64,000 nt of DNA, from assembly GCA_039636795.1 (NCBI GenBank), contig CP143430.1:3596001-3660000 (forward strand), written 5' to 3'. How positions within the stretch are numbered: the stretch's first letter is position 1; every line of letters begins with the position of its first letter. Position numbers and translations under genes: made by a program. This document shows positions 17,710 to 25,359 of this stretch, in pieces. The stretch is from Micrococcaceae bacterium Sec5.1. Its GTDB lineage: Bacteria > Actinomycetota > Actinomycetes > Actinomycetales > Micrococcaceae. Under the pieces are notes generated by a model that was not told where the DNA came from, did not search any database, and was given only the letters and a program-made list of their open reading frames with translations.

Positions 17710-18384
17710 ATGGCTCCCGATCAGCACGACGCATTCGAGGACAACATGCCCAACATGTCCGCTGTTGATATTGCGGATTGGCGGTTGCGGACCTTCGCCC
17801 TATATGACCAAGTGCGGCAGCTCGCGGCTACAGATCCGTTCGATGCACACAACTATTGGCGCCAGGAGCGGGACCGGATGTTTGCCACCCATCCCGCGTC
17901 GGCGCTGACAGCAGAGATGAAAGCATCCTTCGCCGGGTTGCGCACGGCCGACTATGACCCCGCCTTCCGGATGTACGTTCCGCTGTCACCGGAGGGGACG
18001 GGACAGGAAATGAATGTTGAAACAGGGACCGACGGCGTAGTTCCGTTTGTGAGGATTGGAACCTTTGAGTTGCCTGGACTCGGATCCTTGGCCGTTTGGC
18101 GGCTGCGAAGCTACGGCGGCGGCATCTTCGTGCCTTTGCGCGACGCTACCGCCGGCAAAGCCGGTGGAAGCTACGGCGCCGGAAGATACCTTTTGGACAC
18201 AGTGAAGGGCGCTTACCACGGTGTTCGGCGCATCGATGAACGGCAGGAGTTCATCGTGGACCTAAATTTCGCGTACAACCCGTCCTGCGCCTACAACGAA
18301 GCCTGGGCGTGCCCCTTAGCCGGACCGGCCAACCGTCTCGCAGCCGAGGTACCAGTGGGTGAGCTGTATTTAGGAGACGGCTAA
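17710..18384 (+). CDS. DUF1684 family protein
   Basis: The 224-residue cytoplasmic protein of unknown function belongs to the DUF1684 family. It shows the N-terminal helix WRLRTFALYDQVR, FRMYVPLSPEG, a glycine-rich strand region (FVPLRDATAGKAGGSYGAGRY), and the family-diagnostic end VDLNFAYNPSCAYNEAWACP followed by GPANRLAAEVPVGE. The conserved Asn-Pro-x-Cys and the second Cys could bind metal or form the active centre. The start is set by the -10 box 6 nt upstream. The gene is followed after 77 bp by the insertion sequence. Confidence 0.88.
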   Translation: MAPDQHDAFEDNMPNMSAVDIADWRLRTFALYDQVRQLAATDPFDAHNYWRQERDRMFATHPASALTAEMKASFAGLRTADYDPAFRMYVPLSPEGTGQEMNVETGTDGVVPFVRIGTFELPGLGSLAVWRLRSYGGGIFVPLRDATAGKAGGSYGAGRYLLDTVKGAYHGVRRIDERQEFIVDLNFAYNPSCAYNEAWACPLAGPANRLAAEVPVGELYLGDG

Positions 18385-18461
18385 CGCCAATTGGGCGAGG
18401 GGCCCGGCGCAGCGTCACGGAACCGTAAGTTCTGGAGCGCCCTCGGACAGACCGTAAAAGC

Positions 18462-18482
18462 CTAGATGATTAAGTCCTATTG
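18462..18482 (+). repeat. Left terminal inverted repeat of the IS
   Basis: Begins CTAGATGATTAAGTCC; differs from the right repeat by one T/C. Confidence 0.9.
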
Positions 18483-18485
18483 GAT

Positions 18486-19388
18486 TTAGTGGTCGTAGGC
18501 GATGAGTGAGCGTTTGCGGGGCGCGTTGATGCGCCAGTTGTGCCAGATGCCTGCGGCAAGGGCGAGGAGTCTGGCAGCTACCCGGGCGTAGACGCCGGCC
18601 ATGGTCCGTCCGCCGTGTTCTTCGAGGCCGAGTTGGCCCTTGAGGGTGTCGAAGACGGATTCAATCCATTGTCGGATGCCGCCGAGTTTGCCGAAGCGGG
18701 GTTTCTCGTCCTTGCGGTCCGGGCGGATCAGGTGCGCGCCGAGGTCCTCGGTGATGAACCGTTCGAAGTCGCGGCCGGCGAAGCCTTTGTCCCCGAGGAT
18801 GACCTGCCCGGCCCGGATGAGGTGGTGGTCGTGTTCGAGTAGGGCCTGGGTGACCTCGCGTTCACCGATCTTCGGGTTCGCCAGGCCCCAGATCACGGGC
18901 ATGCCTTCAGGGGTGCTGATCAGGTAGAGACGCAGGCCCCAGAAGAACCGGGAGTGGGAGGCACAGTAGCCGTAGCCGGCGTGCCCGGACAGGTCGGAGC
19001 GTTTGACGGTTTCCCGGGACATGCCGCACGGCACGGGGGTGGAATCGACCAGGCGCAGGACCTCGTGCCAGGACGGGGTGTCCCGTGCCAGCGCGGTGAT
19101 GGCGGCCGCGATCACAGGGCCCGCGGCCCGGAGACGCTTGTTATAGCCGGATTGGTGCGGAATGCCCGGGAACATGCCGGACAGGTGGATCCGTGAATAA
19201 CGGATCCACCTGGTCTCCGAGGAGAAGCCGAGCAGGTGCTGTGCCACGGCCAGGCAGAGCAGCTCAGCGTCGCTCAGCACCGGTTTCCGGCCCGGCCGGC
19301 GAGCCCTGGACACACCCAGGTCCGGCAGCACATGGTCATCCAAATAGACGTAAAGTGTGGTCAGGAGAGTGTTTAGTTGCGTGTTCAC
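18486..19388 (-). CDS. IS982-family transposase
   Basis: The 300-residue DDE transposase appears intact. The candidate catalytic residues are Asp in VLRLVDSTPVPC (about residue 114), Asp in VILGDKGFAGRDF (about 199) and Glu in GGIRQWIESVFDTLKGQLG (about 245). The N-terminal RPGRKPVLSDAELLCLAVAQHL and the segment YGYCASHSRFFWGLRLYL are typical of the IS982 group. GTG start at 19388, leaving about 55 bp to the right repeat. A 13-bp inverted repeat sits inside the gene (19182-19212). Confidence 0.93.
   Translation of the reverse strand: MNTQLNTLLTTLYVYLDDHVLPDLGVSRARRPGRKPVLSDAELLCLAVAQHLLGFSSETRWIRYSRIHLSGMFPGIPHQSGYNKRLRAAGPVIAAAITALARDTPSWHEVLRLVDSTPVPCGMSRETVKRSDLSGHAGYGYCASHSRFFWGLRLYLISTPEGMPVIWGLANPKIGEREVTQALLEHDHHLIRAGQVILGDKGFAGRDFERFITEDLGAHLIRPDRKDEKPRFGKLGGIRQWIESVFDTLKGQLGLEEHGGRTMAGVYARVAARLLALAAGIWHNWRINAPRKRSLIAYDH
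19182..19212. repeat. Strong inverted repeat inside the transposase gene
   Basis: CAGGTGGATCCGT (19182-19194) and ACGGATCCACCTG (19200-19212) are perfect 13-bp arms with a 5-nt loop. This can fold in either transcript. Confidence 0.85.
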
Positions 19389-19442
19389 AAACTCGGCTTA
19401 ACACTCTCCGCCTTACTTTAAAAGCTCCCGCGCCCGCCACGG

Positions 19443-19463
19443 CAATAGGACTTAGTCATCTAG
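19443..19463 (-). repeat. Right terminal inverted repeat of the IS
   Basis: Ends GACTTAGTCATCTAG. Its last three bases, TAG, form the first half of the TAGCCT box of the next gene. Confidence 0.9.
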
Positions 19464-19466
19464 CCT
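19461..19466 (+). promoter_or_regulatory. -10 box of DM13 gene at the IS junction
   Basis: TAGCCT, then 6 nt, then ATG 19473. TAG belongs to the IS end and CCT to flanking DNA, so any -35 contact now lies inside the IS. Confidence 0.55.
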
Positions 19467-19472
19467 TGGAGC

Positions 19473-20078
19473 ATGAACAGAATCGGGCGGATGATCCGTG
19501 CCCACAGGATCCTGGCCACCACCGCGGGCGTGTCGGTCTTGTTCCTGGTCATCGTTGCCGCCGCCCTGTTCCAGCCTTGGCGGCTGTTTACGAGCAGCAG
19601 CGTGAACGAGGCCCTGCCGCTGGCTCCTCCCGCATCAACGTCGGCGTCCCCTTCGACTGCACCGACTACCACCGATTCACGGGGCAACGGCTCGCCTTCC
19701 CCCAACACGTCAGCCTCAACGCCAACAGGCAACACCGATCCTGTGGTGCTGGGCCTCGGCAATTTCCAATCCCAGGAGCATCAGACTTCTGGTACTGCAC
19801 AGCTCCTGGAACTGCCCGATGGCTCCCGTGTGCTGAGGTTGGAAAACCTGGCCAGCAGCGATGGTCCGGACGTCAAGGTCTGGCTCAGCAGCCTTGAGGC
19901 AGGAGGCGATTGGTACAAGTATCGCTCGGATCGGTATGTGGACCTCGGCCCCGTCAAAGCCACGCACGGCAACCAGAACTATGTCATCCCCGCCGCCGTG
20001 GACCTCTCCGGCCTGCAATCGGTAGTGCTCTGGTGTGACCGTTTCAGCGTAGCTTTTGGATCGGCGCAGCTTGCCTGA
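19473..20078 (+). CDS. DM13-domain membrane-anchored protein
   Basis: The 201-residue protein has one N-terminal membrane segment (ILATTAGVSVLFLVIVAAAL), a Ser/Thr/Pro-rich stretch to about residue 85, and a C-terminal DM13 domain: GTAQLLELPDGSRVLRLENL, then DVKVWLSS, YVDLGPVKATHGNQNYVIP and VVLWCDRFSVAFGSAQL with the conserved single Cys. DM13 domains are proposed to be extracytoplasmic redox or electron-transfer modules. ATG 19473 is favoured by the -10 box 6 nt upstream; ATG 19491 is an alternative. The insertion sequence ends 9 bp before the start. Confidence 0.85.
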   Translation: MNRIGRMIRAHRILATTAGVSVLFLVIVAAALFQPWRLFTSSSVNEALPLAPPASTSASPSTAPTTTDSRGNGSPSPNTSASTPTGNTDPVVLGLGNFQSQEHQTSGTAQLLELPDGSRVLRLENLASSDGPDVKVWLSSLEAGGDWYKYRSDRYVDLGPVKATHGNQNYVIPAAVDLSGLQSVVLWCDRFSVAFGSAQLA

Positions 20079-20091
20079 CGGCAGGAGGACG

Positions 20092-20097
20092 TAGGAT
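20092..20097 (+). promoter_or_regulatory. -10 box of leaderless FAH-family gene
   Basis: TAGGAT, then GTCATA, then ATG 20104. Confidence 0.6.
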
Positions 20098-20103
20098 GTC
20101 ATA

Positions 20104-20952
20104 ATGACTTCCCGCCTCCCCCGTCGCATCGCCCGCGTCCGCCCCCTGGATTCACAGGACCTGAACGAACAATTCTTCGTTTCCAACGACGCCCGGGACT
20201 TCGAATCGGAGGCGGGGAAGCGCTGGATTGTCATCGATTCGCCCTTCGGGGCATCAAGGGCAAACGCGAGTAGCCCGTCGCGCCATGGTTGGGAATCAGG
20301 GATTGGAGTGACTGAGGATGCTTTCACTTTCCTCGCGCCTTCAGTGCCTGCCAACGTCTTTGGTATGGCCCACAACACAGGGCAAGCCGGCAGGGACCTT
20401 CAACCACAGGCATTTCACAAGGCCGCGTCCAGCGTGATTGGTCCGGGGGAGGCGATCGAGCTGAGTTCGAACGTCGGTCATGTGGACCCGGAAGCGGAAC
20501 TGACGGTCGTCGTCGGACGTACAGCGCGAGGCCTGACGCTGGAAACGGCGGGGTCGGCAATCCTCGGCTACACCATCGGGAACGATGTCTCTGCACGCGA
20601 CCTCCAAAAGACCGACGAACTCTGGATCAGCGCCAAGAGCCAAGACACCTTTACGCCTGCGGGTCCCTGGATCGTCACCGAACTGGACGCCACAGATCTT
20701 TCCATCGGGATCGTCCACAACGGCACCGCGCTCAAAACCGCCAGCTCCGCGGACCTCGGCTGGAAAGTGGACGAGATCTTGGTCTACCTGTCCTCGTTCA
20801 TGACCCTGCACCCCGGCGACCTGATCCTGACTGGCTTCCCCGCCGAGTGCGCTCGCATTCAGCCAGGTGACATTGTGGTGTGCCGGGTGGAAGGAATTGG
20901 GGAGCTCTCCAACCCCGTCACGAAGGCTTCCTGGGAGGTCTTGCCCGCATAG
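20104..20952 (+). CDS. Fumarylacetoacetate hydrolase-family protein
   Basis: The 282-residue protein of the FAH/HpcE superfamily contains enzymes that cleave or decarboxylate C-C bonds of acylpyruvates with a divalent metal. Visible family blocks are GHVDPEAELTVVVGRTARGL (with the acidic metal ligands), LGYTIGNDVSARDLQ, SQDTFTPAGPWIV and GDLILTGFPAE, ending VEGIGELSNPV. The usual TGTPxGVG loop is altered to TGFPAECARI, so the specificity may differ from acylpyruvases. The GtrA gene follows after 18 bp. The substrate is not predictable. Confidence 0.88.
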   Translation: MTSRLPRRIARVRPLDSQDLNEQFFVSNDARDFESEAGKRWIVIDSPFGASRANASSPSRHGWESGIGVTEDAFTFLAPSVPANVFGMAHNTGQAGRDLQPQAFHKAASSVIGPGEAIELSSNVGHVDPEAELTVVVGRTARGLTLETAGSAILGYTIGNDVSARDLQKTDELWISAKSQDTFTPAGPWIVTELDATDLSIGIVHNGTALKTASSADLGWKVDEILVYLSSFMTLHPGDLILTGFPAECARIQPGDIVVCRVEGIGELSNPVTKASWEVLPA

Positions 20953-20970
20953 TGTGTCAGGCTTAACCAC

Positions 20971-21456
20971 ATGGAGACAGCCGCAGACGCCGCCGAACTG
21001 CGGCCGCCTCCCTTACAAAAGCCTCCCAGGAAGAGGCATCGCGGCCTCCTCAAGTACCCCGTGGTCCGGCAACTGCTTCGCTTCACCGGCGTCGGAATTC
21101 TCTGCACGGCGAGTTCGCTTGCCCTCTACGCGCTGCTGCGTCCCTGGATCGACCCGCAGCTTGCCAACGCCGTGGCGTTGATCGTCACGTCGCTTATGAA
21201 TACAGCACTGAACCGCAGGCTGACGTTCAAGATCAGCGGGAGCAGGAAACGCGGCCAGGACCACATGCATGGGTTGATTGTGATTGGCATTGCGCTGGTC
21301 ATCACTGGTGGGAGTCTGGGCATCCTGCATCTCATCCACCCCGACGCTACGGTGAGTGAAGAACTCTGGGCCACGACGCTCTCGGGCTTCGTCGCCACAG
21401 GCGTCCGGTTCACCCTGTTGAGGCACTGGATTTTCCGCCGCGCCCGCCACGTCTGA
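20971..21456 (+). CDS. GtrA-like membrane protein
   Basis: The 161-residue polytopic protein of the GtrA/DPMS superfamily has about four membrane helices: FTGVGILCTASSLALYALL, ANAVALIVTSLMNTALNRR, IVIGIALVITGGSLGILHL, and a final helix before RFTLLRHWIFRR. The motif LLRFTGVG near the first helix and Asn-x-x-L-x-R-R-L-T-F after the second are typical. Family members help flip or modify polyprenyl-linked sugars in envelope biosynthesis. Only 18 bp separate it from the FAH-family gene, so it is probably co-transcribed. Confidence 0.87.
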   Translation: METAADAAELRPPPLQKPPRKRHRGLLKYPVVRQLLRFTGVGILCTASSLALYALLRPWIDPQLANAVALIVTSLMNTALNRRLTFKISGSRKRGQDHMHGLIVIGIALVITGGSLGILHLIHPDATVSEELWATTLSGFVATGVRFTLLRHWIFRRARHV

Positions 21457-21474
21457 CTACGCGGCAACGTGTGA

Positions 21475-22644
21475 CTAGTTGGGTTGGGGAGACGCCAGGT
21501 TCCGGACACGCCCGACGGCGCTTTCCACGGCTCCAGCAGCTTGCTCCAGTTCGGCTTCGGTGACAGTTGAGGCGAAGCTGAAGCGGACGGCCGTCTGGGC
21601 TATCTCCGGGGCAATGCCCAACGCCACCAGCACCGGTGACGGGGCATCAGATCCGGCAGCAGCACAGGCGGAGCCGCTGGAGCAGACCACGCCGAGGCGT
21701 TCCAGCTCAAGCAGGACTGATTCGCCGCTGGTTCCAGGGAAGCAGAACGATGCGATCGATGGCAGCCTCTGGTTTCGATGCCCTGTCAACAGGGCGCCTG
21801 GCACGGTTTGGAGGATGTGCGAGACGAACCGCTCCCGCAACTCAGAAACCCGCGAGGCCAGCTCCGGCTGCTCGCCAACGCTCAAAGTCAGGGCGGTGGA
21901 CAACGCCACGGCCCCGGCTACATTCTCTGTTCCGGACCTCTTTCCCCGCTCCTGGCCTCCACCATGAACCAACGGCTCAACGCGCATCCGGCCCTTCGTG
22001 AACAGGACTCCGGATCCCTTGGGCGCGCCGAGCTTGTGCCCGGAAATGCTCAGCGCATCTACGCCCAGGGCCTTGACATCCAAGCTCAACCAGCCGGCGG
22101 CTTGGACAGCGTCAGTGTGGAAGGGGATGCCAAACCCATGTGCTACGGCAGCAAGGTCCGCGACGGGCTGGACAGTACCAATCTCATTGTTCGCATACAT
22201 GATACTCACCATGGCTGTGTCCGGCCGAAGAACCGCTCGGAGCGCGTCCACTGTGACCACTCCGTCCCGGTCCACCGGCACCACGTCCACGCTGAAGCCA
22301 TGCACGCGTTCCAGATAGCGGGCGGATTCTTCCACCGCCGGATGCTCGATGGCGCTTATCACTACCCGCTTCAGCGAGGGATCCGCTGCCTGCCGCGCGA
22401 GTGCGATTCCCTTGACGGCCAGGTTGTCCGCTTCCGTTCCGCCCGAGGTGAAGGTCACCTCGCCCGCGCGGCAGTTAAGCACCTTCGCGACGGCAGATCT
22501 CGCCCCTGCGAGCGCTGTGGCCGCCGCTTCACCCAGGCTGTGGTGGCTGGATGGGTTGCCAAACTCGCCGCTGAGGTACGGCCACATGGCTTCGAGTACC
22601 TCGCGCCGGACAGGCGTGGTGGCTGCAGCGTCCAGGAAGATCAT
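21475..22644 (-). CDS. Cysteine desulfurase (NifS/IscS-like) of the NAD operon
   Basis: PLP enzyme that moves sulfur from cysteine to iron-sulfur clusters. The 389-residue protein has IFLDAAATTPVRREVLEAM at the N-terminus, FTSGGTEADNLAVKG, the PLP lysine in SISGHKLGAPKGSGVL, KRSGTENVAGAVAL and the sulfur-accepting Cys in CSSGSACAAAG. It starts 5 nt after nadC as the last gene of nrtR-nadA-nadB-nadC. A dedicated desulfurase here most likely loads the [4Fe-4S] cluster of NadA, as described for NifS-like genes in other bacterial nad loci. Confidence 0.93.
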   Translation of the reverse strand: MIFLDAAATTPVRREVLEAMWPYLSGEFGNPSSHHSLGEAAATALAGARSAVAKVLNCRAGEVTFTSGGTEADNLAVKGIALARQAADPSLKRVVISAIEHPAVEESARYLERVHGFSVDVVPVDRDGVVTVDALRAVLRPDTAMVSIMYANNEIGTVQPVADLAAVAHGFGIPFHTDAVQAAGWLSLDVKALGVDALSISGHKLGAPKGSGVLFTKGRMRVEPLVHGGGQERGKRSGTENVAGAVALSTALTLSVGEQPELASRVSELRERFVSHILQTVPGALLTGHRNQRLPSIASFCFPGTSGESVLLELERLGVVCSSGSACAAAGSDAPSPVLVALGIAPEIAQTAVRFSFASTVTEAELEQAAGAVESAVGRVRNLASPQPN

Positions 22645-22649
22645 GGAAG

Positions 22650-23576
22650 TCAGACTGCTTTCAGCGCTGCATCCATGCGCGGCTCTGCGTCGGTTCGCAG
22701 CTCAATATCCAGTCCGAGGTCCAGTGCCGAAACACTGTGCGTCAGTCCGCCGATGGAGATGACGTCCACGCCTGTTGCCGCGATCTCTGCAACTGTGTTG
22801 AGGTTGACGTTGCCGCTGGCTTCCACGTTGGCTCGTCCATCTACCTGCTTGACGCCTGCCCGCAGTTCATCGATGGAGAAGTTATCCAGCATGATGGTGT
22901 CCACCCCGGCGGCCAGCACGGGTTCGATCTGCTCTGCCCGGTCGACCTCGACTTCAAAGTGTGTGGTGTGTCCCAGCTGGGCCTTTGCGGCTACGAGCAG
23001 TTCGGTCAGTTTGGCTGAGTCTCCGCCGGTCATGACGGCCAGGTGGTTGTCTTTGGCCAGCACGGCATCCGAGAGGCTGTACCGGTGGTTCGCTCCCCCA
23101 CCGCACCGGACGGCATAGCGTTCCAGCACCCGCAAGCCGGGCGTTGTTTTACGGGTGTCCGTGATTCGGGCGCGCGTTCCTTCAACGAGCCTGACGAACT
23201 CTGCAGTCTTCGTGGCAATGGCGCTCATCCGCTGCACCAGGTTGAGTCCGACCCGTTCTGCCAGCAACACCGAGCGTGCGCTGCCGGTGACGCGGGCGAG
23301 GTGGGTGCCGGCGTCGAACGCTTCACCATCGGCCAGCAACAGCTGCACTTCCGTGTCCGGGTCGACGAGCTTCATGGCGTCGCGAAACACGGTTCCACCG
23401 CTGAACACGCCCGGCACGCGGGCGTTAAGGACCGCTGTGGCACGCGCCCCGGCGGGGATCAGCAGTTGTGAGGTGATGTCGCCGCTGGGAGCGTCCTCAG
23501 CGAAGGCCCGTTCCAGGATGTCCCGCACAGGCGCTGTGGGAAGGGTCAGGTTGATCATGGAGGTCAGGTCAGTCAT
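22650..23576 (-). CDS. nadC: Nicotinate-nucleotide pyrophosphorylase (carboxylating)
   Basis: Converts quinolinate and PRPP to nicotinate mononucleotide and CO2, the third de novo NAD step. The 308-residue protein shows EDAPSGDITSQLL, RVGLNLVQRMSAIATKTAEF, ITDTRKTTPGLRVLERYAV (active-site Arg/Lys), GGGANHRYSLSDAVLAKDNH, the conserved acidic FEVEVD, and MLDNFSIDELR. The start overlaps the end of nadB by 8 nt, implying coupled translation. Confidence 0.97.
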   Translation of the reverse strand: MTDLTSMINLTLPTAPVRDILERAFAEDAPSGDITSQLLIPAGARATAVLNARVPGVFSGGTVFRDAMKLVDPDTEVQLLLADGEAFDAGTHLARVTGSARSVLLAERVGLNLVQRMSAIATKTAEFVRLVEGTRARITDTRKTTPGLRVLERYAVRCGGGANHRYSLSDAVLAKDNHLAVMTGGDSAKLTELLVAAKAQLGHTTHFEVEVDRAEQIEPVLAAGVDTIMLDNFSIDELRAGVKQVDGRANVEASGNVNLNTVAEIAATGVDVISIGGLTHSVSALDLGLDIELRTDAEPRMDAALKAV

Positions 23577-25314
23577 TGACGAGGCTCGCTTTCCGGATCA
23601 TGGTGTAACGCTTGTCAAAATCGTCGACGGCGGCTGGTTCGCTCACGCCGTCACTGCGGTAGTGGGCCCCGAGCGATTCCCGCCGCTCCCGCGCCGCCCG
23701 GACCAACAGCTGCGCCGCAAGCAACAAATTGGAGTCCTCATGCACGCGAACATCTGCAGAATCAGGAACACTCAGAGGCAGATCATCGCCCTCCCCCGCC
23801 CAATTCCCAAGCACGGCCTCGGCTTCAGCCAACAGCACCCCGGTCCGCAGGACCCCGGCCTTAGCAGTCATCAACCGACGAAGTGCCTCCCGCGAAAACC
23901 CGCCTGGAAGTGCTGTCGCTGGGGCGGTTTCGTTGAAAAGGCCGCTGCGATCGTCGTCTGGCGGGGTCCCGGCAGCGTGCGTAAAAGCGAGGCCGCCCGC
24001 GGCCGAGTTAGCACGCAGAGGGACTCCGTTAGGCGACCCACCGTGTGCACCGCCAAGGAAGGCAGAAACAGCCCGCCGCCCGAACACGAGTCCTTCGAGC
24101 AAAGAGTTGCTCGCCAGCCGATTAGCCCCTTGAACCCCGGTACAAGCAACCTCGCCAGCAGCCAGCAGTCCAGGAACAGATGTCCGGCCGTAAAGGTCGG
24201 TCACCACCCCACCCATCCAGTAATGCGCCGCTGGAGCGACGGGCACAGGCTCACGGCTCCAGTCAAAGCCGGCTTGTCGGGTGCGTTCGCTGATAGTGGG
24301 GAAGCGCCTCTCGAGGAAGCCCTTTCCACGCTGTTCCTCGATCACGGTTGCATCGAGGAAGACGTAACCGTTGGGGTCACCGAGTGCTGCAAGGTGCAGG
24401 GCTATGCTCCGGGAGACGACGTCCCTGGGGGCGAGCTCGCCGTCCGGGTGGTAATCGGCCATGAACCGGCGTCCGGTGGCGTCCACGAGAATGGCGCCTT
24501 CGCCGCGGACTGCCTCGGAGATGAGCAGGGGGTCAGTGTTGCCTTCGGCTTCAAGGGCATCTCCTGTACGGACCATGCACGTGGGGTGGAACTGGAAAAA
24601 TTCGAGGTCGGCCACTGCGGCGCCGGCCCGCCAGGCTAAGGCGAGCCCGTCTGCTGTGGCGACTGCCGGATTGGTCGTTTGTGCGAACAGTTGACCGGCC
24701 CCTCCTGTTGCGAGGAGCACGGCGTCGGCGTAGTAGCCAAGTTCCCTGCCGTCGTGGAGGAAGTTGACGCCCACCACGCGACCGTCGCTCCGGGACAGTG
24801 AGGTGACCTGCGCATGCCCGATCACTTGGATTTTTCCGGCCGCCTGGAAGTCCAGCACTGTCTTGATCAGGGCGGCTGCAACCCGTGCACCTGTTGCGTC
24901 TCCTCCGGCGTGGAGGATACGCGGGGCAGAGTGGGCGGCTTCGAGGCCCAAGGAGGGATCGCCGTCGTCGTCAAGGTCGAAACGGACGCCGAAGCGCTCA
25001 AGTCCGGCAATGTCCATCCGGGCCTCGGTGCACAGCACCCGCACGGCTTCCTCGTCGCAGTGGCCCGCGCCGGCATTGAGGGTATCGGCAATGTGGGCAG
25101 CAACGGTGTCCCGCGGAGCTGGCTCCTCCAGAACGGCCGAGATGCCGCCCTGGGCCAAGTATGTATTGCTGTCCGCGAGCGCGCCCTTGGTGAGCAGCAC
25201 CACTTCGGCTCCGGCTTCGGCGGCCAGCAGGGCTGAGTACAGCCCCGCTATGCCACTTCCGACGACGATCAGCCGCTTTGGCTGGTGCCCTTCAGCGAGG
25301 CTTCCTGAGGTCAT
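23569..25314 (-). CDS. nadB: L-aspartate oxidase
   Basis: FAD enzyme oxidising L-aspartate to iminoaspartate, the first de novo NAD step. The 581-residue protein has the dinucleotide motif VVGSGIAGLYSALLAAEAGA, TYLAQGGISAVLEEP, LATGGAGQLFAQTTNPAVAT, the active-site segment EFFQFHPTC, EAVRGEGAILVDATGRRF and HYWMGGVVTDLYGRTSVPGL. The C-terminal fumarate reductase/succinate dehydrogenase-like domain has an alanine- and glycine-rich insert around residues 430-460. It begins 45 bp after nadA and overlaps nadC. Confidence 0.97.
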   Translation of the reverse strand: MTSGSLAEGHQPKRLIVVGSGIAGLYSALLAAEAGAEVVLLTKGALADSNTYLAQGGISAVLEEPAPRDTVAAHIADTLNAGAGHCDEEAVRVLCTEARMDIAGLERFGVRFDLDDDGDPSLGLEAAHSAPRILHAGGDATGARVAAALIKTVLDFQAAGKIQVIGHAQVTSLSRSDGRVVGVNFLHDGRELGYYADAVLLATGGAGQLFAQTTNPAVATADGLALAWRAGAAVADLEFFQFHPTCMVRTGDALEAEGNTDPLLISEAVRGEGAILVDATGRRFMADYHPDGELAPRDVVSRSIALHLAALGDPNGYVFLDATVIEEQRGKGFLERRFPTISERTRQAGFDWSREPVPVAPAAHYWMGGVVTDLYGRTSVPGLLAAGEVACTGVQGANRLASNSLLEGLVFGRRAVSAFLGGAHGGSPNGVPLRANSAAGGLAFTHAAGTPPDDDRSGLFNETAPATALPGGFSREALRRLMTAKAGVLRTGVLLAEAEAVLGNWAGEGDDLPLSVPDSADVRVHEDSNLLLAAQLLVRAARERRESLGAHYRSDGVSEPAAVDDFDKRYTMIRKASLVND

Positions 25315-25359
25315 GTGAGGCTCGATTCGGATCGTCCGGAGGACCGGTGTGGGTAACGG

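Larger units (their letters stand above)
18462..19463. mobile_element. IS982-like insertion sequence (1002 bp)
   Basis: The element is bounded by 21-bp inverted repeats that match at 20 positions (18462-18482 and 19443-19463), and holds one intact transposase gene on the minus strand. The outermost CTAG of each repeat is self-complementary, so it could instead be a 4-bp target duplication; apart from that, no flanking direct repeat is visible. The length fits IS982-group elements. The right end abuts the -10 region of the DM13 gene. Confidence 0.9.

Noticed and set aside
18486..19388. IS transposase as a pseudogene
   Set aside because: The frame is uninterrupted, all three acidic catalytic residues and both terminal repeats are present.
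20953..20970. Leaderless promoter for the GtrA gene
   Set aside because: The hexamer at the right distance is CAGGCT or AGGCTT, lacking TA; co-transcription with the FAH-family gene 18 bp upstream is simpler.
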